Shown: positions 54,860 to 64,000 of the stretch, piece after piece
How positions within the stretch are numbered: position 1 is the first letter of the stretch
Layout of the letters: each line of letters opens with the position of its first letter
DNA from: Carya illinoinensis
Taxonomy: Eukaryota > Streptophyta > Magnoliopsida > Fagales > Juglandaceae
DNA length: 64,000 bases
Direction of reading: 5' to 3'
Assembly: GCF_018687715.1 (NCBI RefSeq)
Contig: NC_056766.1
Coordinates: 45,052,933 to 45,116,932, forward strand
The notes under the pieces: model-generated
What the model saw: the letters and a program-made list of their open reading frames with translations, nothing else
Told to the model about the DNA's origin: nothing
Database searches by the model: none
Program-made: the position numbers and the translations under genes

Positions 54860-57800
54860 ATTAGAGAAGAGATTGTAGCCAAGAGGCTTAGTCAAAATAT
54901 CTGCCAGTTAAGGAAACATGTAATGTTTTCATAGTGCTTGCCAATAGTTTTTCCCTAACAATATGACAATCAATGTCAATATCTTTTGTACATTCAAGAA
55001 AAACTAGATTGGTTGCTATGTGCATGGCAGCCTCATTGGCACAAAAAAGCATAGTTGGTTTGGATTGTGGTGCAAATAAATCTTTGAGCAAGTGTTGCAG
55101 CCAAGTAATTTCACATGGTGTTGTTGCCATAGCACGGTATTCAACCTCTGCTTGTGACGCCCCCAACTTCCATATACGGACACATGGAAATCGAGGCAGG
55201 ATGATGACAATACGGGTCACACACCTCAATGACAAGTGTTAAGTGTATGCACATGCAACATGTCTAAGACAAAATATGCAGCGGATAAGTTAAGTTGATC
55301 AACTAAGTACTAGTATTGTTAAATACAAATTCACTTAAACCAAAGTGTTTTAAAAAGCAATATAGTTATCTAGTGAAAGCATAATAAACCAAAATGTAGT
55401 AACCCAAAAGCGGGAAAAAATCCCATCCCAAGAAAAAGTGATTCTCAATCACTCCTCTGGTGGAGCCGCATCCTCAGGCTATGTATCCTCATCTGCAACA
55501 AAATCTATGACACCAAAAAATGATATCGCATGTAAGTAATAGACCAAACAGCCCAAGAAATAAAAATACATTCATGCAACAACAAATATGCGTGCATTTG
55601 ATGAAATGTGCATGAGACCTAAAAATCATTTTCCCTGAAAATGAATATTTTCCAACGCACGTCAAAATCCCATTTTGGCCCAAAAATATATCCATTAAAA
55701 CATATCCACCATTTTCTCAAAAAATAGCCCAGTGTAAAATTCATAATTTTTTCAGAAAATGATCCAGATAAATATCTAATTAACACCATCTCTACCGCGT
55801 GTACCATAGGCATGAATAGAAGGCGAGACTCTACCACTATCCCTACTGCGTGTACCGTAGGCTGGAATTACAGGCGGGACTCTCCCACCATCCCTATTTA
55901 CCACCATCCCTACAGTACTTCTAACTCAAACCATTTAATCAATTCATTTCAAACATATCCAAAATCATTTATCACATGAAAACCCAGTTTTCAAATATAC
56001 ACATGAACATGCATACAATTAAGCGAAAATTCAATTTTCCTTTATAAACATGAACATTTGTGCCATTATGCAATGTATATGAGAAGACACAAATAATCAA
56101 CAACCAACCAATCGCAGCACAAACCAATCACACAAACAACTCCATCCTCCAAATCCAACCGACTCTCAAACTCCTCGAACTCAGTCCGGCACAACCAACC
56201 AGATCGCATAGATTTGTTAGTGTAAAATATATTTAAATCTCAAAAGGTCATTTGGAAAATACTTACAGCCCTATAATATAATTTTCAGAGGATCAATTAG
56301 GTGAAAAAGGTGGTGGCACAACAACGTAATAATGCAAAATGCACTATGGCCATAGGTCTCAAAATACCCAAATTTGAATGGAGACAAACGAAGACTAGGG
56401 AAGCCTAGGGTAGGGCTCAGGGGTGTTGGTGAAGCCAAATGTAGTGGTGGTTGACCATGGGTGGCGGCGTAGGTGGCGGTTGAAAGCCAAAAAAGGCCAA
56501 ATCGGAAAGTGAAATGGTTGGGCTAGGGAATGGTGGTTTGGGAGGCTGAAGGGTCGGTGGTGAAGTGGTGAAAATGTGGTGGCCAGTGGTGGGGCGATGC
56601 CGGAGCTGGGACGAAATTTGGCCACGGCTTGGGTTCATGCATGGCGGTTAACACCAGCATGAGAAAGGCTGAGATTGGAAGGGTGAGGTCATCGGCTGGA
56701 GGGGAAGAGAATGGGAGGGGTGGTGTGGCTCACGGACAGTGCACGATGGCTCACGGACAGTAAAATACTGGGTATCACACTGCTGTAGACCTAGACACTT
56801 TATTTTGCTTCTTGGATGCCCATGAAATGAGGGACTGTCCAAGAAATACACATAAACCAGTAACGGATTTTCTAGTGTCTCTTCATGCAGCCCAATTTGC
56901 ATCACAAAATGCCTTCAATTGTAGATTATTTGTTGATGGGAAGAATAACCCTTGACAAGAGTTGCTTTTGATGTATCTCAGGACACGATGAGTAGCTACC
57001 AAATGAATTTCAGTGGGATTTGCAACATACTGACTTAATATTTGACTAGAAAATGATAAGTCGGGTCTTGTAATGGTTAAGTAGAGAAGTCTACCCACTA
57101 ATCTCCTGAAACAAAGTGGATTTGAGATAGGCTTTCCTTCTATTTTTTGGATAATCTCAAGTTCTGGTCCATAGGAAATGAGGCTGGTTTACATGCCAAG
57201 TACCCTAAATCAGACAATATCTCAAGAGCATACTTCCTTTGTGAAACTGTAATGCCTTTTGTGGAACGAGCAATCTCAAGACCTTTCAAAGGTCCAAGGT
57301 CTTTGAGCTTAAATTGAGAATGAAGATATTTCTTTAAATCAGCTACAACAGCATCTTCAATACTAGTCATGATGATATCATCTACATAAACAGTAATGCA
57401 ATGAAAGAGTTATTTTTCTGTCAAGTGAATAAAGTGTGATCAGCTGAAGATTGGATAAAACCATGGGCTAGCAAAGCAGAGGAAAACTTTGAGAACCATG
57501 GTCTTGATGCCTACTTAAGGCCATACAAAGACTTATTTAGTCTGCACACAAACTGAGAGCTAGTGGAATTAGCTTGAGTAGAAGGCAGAAACTCCCCCTA
57601 AGAAGATGATCCCTATGAATTGCAGTGAAAGCCAGGAGTTAGAGACATGTACACCTCCTCTTCTAAGTCTTTATGCAAAAATGCATTGTTGACATCCAGT
57701 TGATGCAAAGACCAGTTCTTGGGTGCAACTATGGCTAACAAAACTCGTACAGTGACTAACTTGGCAACTAGTGAAAATGTTTCCAAGTAATCCAATCATT

Positions 57801-60255
57801 CTTGTTGTGTATAGCCCTTAGCAACTAATCGAGTTTTGTATCTTTCCACAGAACCATTTGAGTTATATTTAATCTTGTAAACCCATTTACATCCAACAGC
57901 TTGCTTGTTGGGAGGTAAGTGAGTTATAGTCCAAGTTTTATTATCTTTCAAGGCTTTAATTTCATTAGCCATGGCATCACACCATTGAGTATGTTGAATG
58001 GCCTGTCTAAAAGATGTTGGTTCTTTTTTAGAAGAAATGGAAAGTGTGAATGCTTCATGAGAACAAGAAAGATTAGAATATGATTAAAGAAGAAGAAATT
58101 GGATATTGAGTACCTGAGATAGAACCTTTACTTAAAGAATCAGATGATGAAGTGGCCTCTGCAATATTAGTTAAGTTGCAATGATAATCTGCAAGATAGG
58201 ATGGATTTTTGTGAACTCTTGTGGATTTTCTAATTTTAGGTCGTTGAGTAGCAGAATTTGGATTTTGCTGAGAAGCAGTTGGAACTGAATTATTTATGGG
58301 TTCATTTATGGAGTTGGAAAGAGTATCAATAGGAACTGAAAGATTATTTTGAGTAATTTGAGTTATAGGAGATGTGAATGTATCAATAGGAATGAGATCA
58401 TCTGTTTGAGGAACTGGTATGACTACTAACATAGTGGAAAGATCATGACCAGTTTTGAATGAAAATATAGATTCTCAAAAAACGACATCTCTAGATAAGA
58501 AGATGACATTGGTTTCTAAATCATAGAGTTTGTATCCCTTGGTACCATATGGATATCCAAGAAAAACACAAGGATGAGCTTGCGGTGCAAATTTAGAACG
58601 ATTATGAGATAAAGTGGAAGCAAAGAAGAGACAACCAAATACTCTTAGATGAGAATAATTTGGTGTTTTTGAGAATAATATCTCATATGGTGTTTTATTA
58701 GATAGCAGAGGAGAGAGTGTTCTATCGATTAAGTAAGCTGCTATGAGAACACATTCACTCTAAAAAACAAGAGATAAATTGGCATGAAATCTAAGAGATG
58801 TTACCACATTTAGGAGATGTTGGTGTTTACACTCAACTACACCATTTTTTTGAGGTGCAACAACACATGTTTGTTGATGTAAGACTCCTTTAGAAGAGTA
58901 AAAATCTAGCATATCAAACTTAGCCCCTCTATCGGTCCTTATAGTTTTGATATGAATATCAAATTGTGTCTCTATGAGCTTAAAAAATGACTGAACTAGA
59001 GAGCGAATGTCAAATTTATTTTTCATTAGATATACCCAAGTACAACATGAATAATCATCCACAATTGTAAGAAAATATCTAAAACCAGTAATTGACTCAA
59101 CAGAGAAGCAGCCCCAATGTCACAGTGTATTGAATCAAAAATTTTATATTTGATGAAATGACAAGTATTGAATGGCAATCTTTTATGTTTTGCCAATGGA
59201 CAGATATTACAATTGAAATTTGAAGGAGCATGTATATCAGGCAACAGCTTTTGTAGTGTTTGAATCTTATTGAGAGAAGGATGGCCTAGCCTAAAATGCC
59301 AAAGGTCAAAAGAAGAAAGATTTATAGCGTAAGGAAGATTTACAATAGAAAATACACTAGAACTCATAATAGATGCTCGCAACAAATATAGTCTAGCTAC
59401 TTGTTTAGCCACTCCAATCGTCTTCCATGAGTGTAGGTCCTGTATGAAGCAAAAATGAGAAAGAAACAGAAAACAACGAGAATTTTAAGTGAGCCTTTTG
59501 ACTGAAATGAGATTAAAAGAAAAAGATTGAACATATAGAACATTATGAAGAACTAATGAATCTGATAGTTGTACAGTTCCAACATGTGTGACAGGAACAC
59601 ATGTTCCATTTGGCAATTTTATTGATGTGTTTATAACATAGGTAATTGTAGTGAGATGCGAAATAGAACTGACCATGTGATCAATAGCACCACTATCAAT
59701 TATCCAAGAATTGGATTGCTTAGAAATAAAATCAGGTGAATTAATCATACTTGATAAACTCAAAGAGTTTGAAAGAGAAGATGAGTTGCTCATAGCATTC
59801 ATTGCTATAGGTTGAGGTGTTTGTGAAGAGGATTGTAGAAAGGAAAGAAGTTGTTGACACTGTTCTTTGGTGAAAGGAAAATGGGGAGTGGAATATGTGG
59901 AAGAACAATCTGGATCAGTGGAAGATAATGAAACTTGATGCACAAAGGATTTTTGCTTCTTGGATTCTGACGATATGCAGGTGGATATCCATGTAACTTG
60001 TACCATCTATCAACTATATGCCCGGTGAGATCGCAATGAGTACAAACTGGCTTAGAACGTTGCTTCTGATAGTTCTTAATCATTGTTCCAGGAACATTAA
60101 CATTCTTGCTTAACAAAGCAGCAATTTCAGTCATCAAAGATGATCCCACCACCTTTCTTTGCTTTTCTTCTTATAAGGTAAGAGATAAAACTCTATCAAT
60201 GGATGGCATTGGATCCATGAGCAGAATTTGTCCTTGAATATGTGTGTAAGAAAAC
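54860..60255 (-). pseudogene. Copia-A polyprotein (gag-PR-IN-RT-RH), disabled
   Basis: Gag end: QILLMDPMPSIDRVLSLTL, a stop, then SSLMTEIAALLSK and a zinc knuckle CTHCDLTGHIVDRW, in which the last Cys is Arg. Protease: WIIDSGAIDHM at about 59700. GAG-pre-integrase: WHFRLGHPS and CNICPLAKHKRLPF (HHCC zinc site). Integrase: KTIRTDRGAKFD and NGVVECKHQHLL. Linker: STRVHKNPSYLADYHCNLT. Reverse transcriptase: [20 protein letters not shown], and [10 protein letters not shown] with the YVDD catalytic site at about 57379-57390. RNase H: FCDANWAA, then after the inserted LTR EVEYRAMATTPCEITWLQHL and CHIVREKLLASTMKTLHV. Stops and shifts lie between nearly every domain. Confidence 0.88.
55153..56779. mobile_element. 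Solo LTR, 1627 bp, with 5-bp target duplication, inside copia-A RNase H
   Basis: Begins TGTGACGCCCCCAACTTCC and ends CTGGGTATCACA (TG...CA). Direct repeats CTGCT flank it at 55148-55152 and 56780-56784. Removing it rejoins the copia codons for the ...SSTAEVEYRAMA region. It contains the C-rich tandem motif in short form (55785-55915). No internal retrotransposon genes are present, so recombination between two LTRs is the simple explanation. Short open frames inside it (56395-56638) are not genes. Confidence 0.9.
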
Positions 60256-60269
60256 AAGGTGTAGAGTAG

Positions 60270-60672
60270 CCTTTGGAAAAATAGAAAAAGAAGTAGAGGA
60301 AGGTGAGAAGGGGAAAACTATTGAATTTCTCCCTGTGATTTAATGAATGAAACAATGTAGTGTATAAAGAAAAATACATCAAAGGCACCTCTAACAACTT
60401 CTCCCTAAAAGCATTACAAAATAAAAAGGACGCACATATGCTGGTGTACAGCCAGCTTTGCATGTAAGACAACTCTATACAAAAAATAACTAGATCCACT
60501 ACAAAGGAATATACAAAGAAAATGTCCACTACATCAGTACAACCAATACATTCTGCTCAGGTACTTTCATTAGCTGAAATCATTCTCTACAATGTTCCAA
60601 TTTCATTGCAACATGTTGCCTTTGCTCCAGAGGCTTCATTTGTTGTAGCTCCATTCTTATTTTCCAATAGCC
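60270..60672 (-). mobile_element. Copia-B 3' LTR
   Basis: Minus strand from TATTGGAAAATAAGAATGG (expected TGTTGG) to about CTACTCTACACC. The inner boundary is set by the purine-rich tract and the end of RNase H; the outer one by the start of copia-A gag similarity. The 131-codon open frame across it is accidental. Confidence 0.65.
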
Positions 60673-60712
60673 CTCCACAAGATGGAGAATAGTAATTGAC
60701 TATTTCCATCTT

Positions 60713-63700
60713 TTAGAGATGTGAATTGAGAAGATAAGCAGGGAGTGCTTTTGTGAACATATCAGCTAGTTGCAACTTAGTAGAGACATGCCCAGTTTTG
60801 ATGCTACCCACAAGAATCTTATCTCTAATTAGATGACAATCTAACTCAATATGTTTGGTTCGTTCATGAAACACAGAGTTAGATGTAATGTACAAGGCTG
60901 CTTGATTATCATAGTGAAGAGTAGCAACTTGCATATGAGGGACTTGTAAATCTGTCAGGAGATATTTTAACCAAGCTATCTCAGAACAAGTTGCAACCAT
61001 GGCTCGATATTCTGCTTCAGCAGAAGATCAGGAGACAATAGATTGTCTCCTAGACTTCCAGGAGATCAAAGAACTTCTAAGAAACACACAGTACCTAGTG
61101 ACGGATCTTCTAGTGTCTGGGCATGAGGCCCAATTAGAGTCACAGTAGGTTGTTAGTTGGAGTTCAGTTGAGGAAGGAAACAAAAGGCCCTGACCAGGAG
61201 CCACCTTTATATATCTTAGAACCTTCTGTGCTACACCTAAATGATTATAATTAGTTGGACAATCCATGAATTGACTCAAATTTTGTATACTATAAGAAAT
61301 GGTTGGCCGTGTAATATTTAAATAAAGTAGTCAACCAATGAGTCTACGGTACATGGTGGGATCAGATAGTACCTGACCAGCAACTTTACTTAGCTTAGTG
61401 TTGTGATCCATAGGGACTTTAATAGGCTTAAAGCCAAGGGTACCTGGATCTGCAAGGATGTTAAGTGCATACTTTCTTTGACAAATGTGAATTCCTTTGG
61501 AAAACTGAGCCACTTCTATCCCAAGAAAATACCTCAAGGAACCTAAGTCTTTAATCTTGAATTTCTTATGCGGAAATTTCTTGAGAAAAACAATAGATTC
61601 TAAGAAATCACTAGCTACAAAAATGATATCCACATATACCAACAATGTAGTGAATGAATCAATCCTTTTCATTGTGAAAAGGCTATAGTCTACCTTTGAT
61701 TGTTCAAAACCAAATTCAAGTAGGGCTGTTGAAAATTTGGAATACTACTGTCTCGAGGCTTGCTTCGAGCCATATAAACTTTTTTCTAATATGCATACTT
61801 GATTTGGTCTTCCTTGGTTATATCCTGGAGGTTTTTGCATATAAATTTCCTCTTCCAAGTCTCCATGAAGGAAGGTGTTGTTTACATCAAATTGATGTAC
61901 TGCCATCCTTTAACTGTAGCTATAGAAAGTAAGCTTCTCACTGTAACCATCTTGGCAACAGGGGAGAAAGTTTCATAATAATCTATCCCTTCTTGTTGTG
62001 TACATCCTTTTGCTACAAACCAAGCCTTTAGCCTCTCCACTTTCCCATTTGAGTTGCACTTTACCTTATAAACATATTTGCAATCAATTGGAACCTTCCT
62101 GGTGGTAAATTAGAAATCATCCAAGCATTATTCAACTCCAAAGCCATCAACTTAGCTTCCATGGCTTTACACCAATTAGGGTCTTTAACAGCTTGGCTAT
62201 AGGTTTGTGGCTCAGTTTGTGTAGAAATGAAGATGGAAAAGGCTTAGAAATCATGAGAGAACCTTTTATAAGATAAAGTACTAAATAAAGGGAAAGGTAT
62301 ACCTGAAGAGAGTGGAGCTATATGATCCACAGAGTGGGAGGTGGGAGGAAGAACCAAGGGTGGCTTGCTGACAATGATAATCTTGGTGATATTGAGGTGC
62401 TCTTTTAGTTCTAGTTGACTTTCGAGGTGGTGGAGAAAAGTCATAAAGTGGAGAAGCATCATAAACCTGCTCACTAAGAGTGGGATGATGAATAGAGTGA
62501 TCATTTTTAGAGGCTTCAGGTGCTGACGGAGGATTTGGAGTGTTAAAATCAAGATTGGAAAAGTAGTTAGTAAAATGTGATGGCCTTGATGGGGAGAGAA
62601 AATGATTTTCTGATTGAAGAGGTTCATAGTTTGAAGATGAGAACTGGTGACTAAATATGACTAGGGAGATTAGTAGAACAAGTAAAACTCTCAGTTGTAG
62701 GTGTGGATAAGTGTGATGAAAATGAGTCCTTTTGGAAAGGGAAAATAGACTCATGGAAAATGACATCCCTGGAAAAAAAAAATTGTTTCGCTCTCATGAT
62801 CAAGCAACTTGTAACCTTTCACCGCGAAAGGATAGCCTAGAAAAACACACATCGTCCCCCTAGGATCAAATTTCTTTGTCCCTTGAGATAAAGTAGACAC
62901 AAAAGAGAGGCAACTGAAAATTTTCATTTGTTCATAGGCTGGTTTGGTCTGAAAAAGAACCTCATAAAGAGTTTTATTGTTAAGCAAAGGGGTTGGAATT
63001 CAATTTATGATGTAGGTGGTAGTAAGAATACATTTACTCCAATACTTGAGAGGGATGCCAGACTAAAATCTCAAAGCTCGTGCAACATTCAAAAGATGTT
63101 GGTGTTTTTTCTCAACTTTGCCATTTTGTTAGGGTGTTTGGACACAACTCTTTTGATGGGTAATGCATTTCTTATTAAAAAATTCCCTCATTTGAAATTC
63201 AGCACCATTGTCAGTCCTAATAATCTTGATGTTAATTACAAATTGGGTCTCAACCAGGTTGTAAAAGGACTCTATGCACTGCCTTGTGTCAGATTTGTTC
63301 TTAAGGAGATAAACCTAGGTGGTTCGAGAAAAATATCCACAATGGTAAGGAAAAATCTAGTACCATCATAAGCAACCGATAGAAGTCTATGTTGTGAAGG
63401 CCCCCAAAGGTCACCATAAATAATTTCAAAAGTACTAGAGGAACAATGAGAGCTGTCCTGCTTTGCCATGGGACAAATACAACAAGGTATTTTATTATTA
63501 GAAGATAAAGCATTTTGAACAATAGGATCATTTATCAAAGAGAATCTAGAATTTGAAACATGACCTAGGCGACAATGCCAAAGGTCTAAAACAGGAGTAT
63601 TAGTCATGACAGAGGTAGAAATAGAATTGCCATTCTTGGACAACTTTGGAAAAGCAGTCACCAATGCTGAAGGGGAGACTTTCATTGTTAGCAAGTGGTA

Positions 63701-64000
63701 TAATTCATCCTTGGATTCACCCATCCCAATCATGGTCGATGACAAAAGATCTTGAAGTAAACAACAATTTCACATAAACACAAGGCAGCAAGCAAGATCT
63801 TTAGCAAGTTTTCTAGCAGATAACAAATTAAAAGAGTAGGATGGAACACAAAGCACATCATGCAATATAATATGCTCATTAACTCTAACAGTGCCTACAT
63901 GTGTGACAGGTACTTTATCACCATTAGGAAGCTTAACTAAATAAAAGACATTGGCAGTGATAGTGTTAAAAAAGGGAGGGCTACAGATCATATGATCAGT
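60713..64000 (-). pseudogene. Copia-B polyprotein (PR-IN-RT-RH part), disabled
   Basis: Protease/pre-integrase side at 63991-63770: KLPNGDKVPVTHVGTVRV and LCVPSYSFNLLSARKL. GAG-pre-integrase at 63745-63272: LWHCRLGHVS and CCICPMAKQ (zinc site). Integrase C-terminal part at 62987-62751: LGYPFAVKGYKLLDHES. Reverse transcriptase around 61900-61331: a [12 protein letters not shown] motif followed by TAG; the catalytic box reads LVYVDIIF, with one Asp of YVDD missing (about 61630). RNase H: YCDSNWASCPDTRRSVTRYC, a stop near 61028, then [20 protein letters not shown] and [20 protein letters not shown]. Not functional. Confidence 0.87.

Larger units (their letters stand above)
54688..60255 (-). mobile_element. 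Copia-A: Ty1/copia retrotransposon, 3' LTR and pol, hosting other elements
   Basis: Minus-strand order is gag, protease, integrase, reverse transcriptase, RNase H, typical of Ty1/copia. The polypurine tract (CTTGAGGGGGAG on the minus strand, about 54808-54818) precedes the 3' LTR. That LTR is split by the element at 51371-54687. The RNase H coding part is split by a solo LTR at 55153-56779. The gag end at about 60255 is cut by copia-B's LTR, so the remaining gag and 5' LTR should lie beyond the window. Confidence 0.9.
60270..64000 (-). mobile_element. Copia-B: Ty1/copia retrotransposon inserted in copia-A gag, continues past the window
   Basis: The 3' LTR is at about 60270-60672, after a purine-rich CTTGTGGAGGGC (minus strand), then RNase H, reverse transcriptase, integrase and the start of the protease region up to the window edge. 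On the left, the LTR abuts copia-A gag sequence (SYTHIQGQILLMDP at about 60255). This places copia-B as the younger of the two, yet its coding region is also full of lesions. Confidence 0.88.

Noticed and set aside
56395..56638. Pro/His-rich small ORFs on the minus strand
   Set aside because: They are inside the solo LTR 55153-56779, overlap each other in different frames and show no gene features.
60134..60529. 131-residue hydrophobic protein gene on the minus strand
   Set aside because: It lies across the copia-B LTR and the copia-A gag junction; no conserved domain and a frame mismatch with gag.
1..64000. tRNA, rRNA or other structured RNA genes
   Set aside because: No cloverleaf with A/B boxes or rRNA core sequence was recognised by eye; a dedicated scan (for example a tRNA covariance model) would be needed to exclude small ones.

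Overview
The window is nuclear DNA of a broad-leaved (eudicot) plant, probably a tree. The evidence is two TIR-NB-LRR (TNL) resistance-gene copies, a class essentially restricted to dicots; plant L1-type LINEs with an RNase H tail; Ty1/copia retrotransposons; and a plant class II formin. A Fagales/Juglandaceae-like genome is my guess from the style of the AT-rich repeats; nothing here proves it. No intact host gene was found. Almost everything is a resistance-gene duplication, a decayed gene or a mobile element.

Layout. 1-5196: decayed LINE (LINE-A, +), entering from the left edge. 5314-16118: first resistance block, with a TIR fragment, a 14-unit tandem array of a ~285-bp unit, a LINE RNase H remnant and TNL-1 (-). 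16119-19488: repeated AT-rich DNA and a small NB-ARC fragment. 19489-25149: full-length LINE-B (-) with a clear 15-bp target duplication. 25165-27455: more copies of the same repeat blocks plus a truncated LTR. 27600-33113: LINE-C (+), with an uninterrupted ORF2. 33595-39945: RNase H remnant, then two pieces of a broken formin gene (-). 41380-48374: second resistance block, the paralogue of 5574-16118, with a single unit of the tandem repeat and TNL-2 (-). 48400-51370: mosaic repeats paralogous to 16119-19480 and 25165-27455. 51295-64000: a nest of LTR retrotransposons. Copia-A (-) has one LTR element inside its 3' LTR and another inside its RNase H region, and its gag is cut by copia-B (-), which runs off the right edge.

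How the parts relate. The two TNL blocks match exon by exon and in their flanks, so they come from one segmental duplication. Each TNL is disabled by a different lesion: an in-frame TAA in the LRR exon of TNL-1, and a 1-base deletion just after the MHD motif of TNL-2. Later events can be ordered against the duplication because the paralogue keeps the empty site: LINE-B, a MULE-type MITE in TNL-1 intron 1, an (AAT)n expansion, and growth (or loss) of the tandem array. All three long LINEs join ORF1 to ORF2 through the same 4-base ATGA overlap.

I did not find a new defence or other biochemical system. The most unusual items are the tandem array with higher-order structure and an exon-like segment in every unit, the paired but differently broken TNLs, and the scrambled formin locus.
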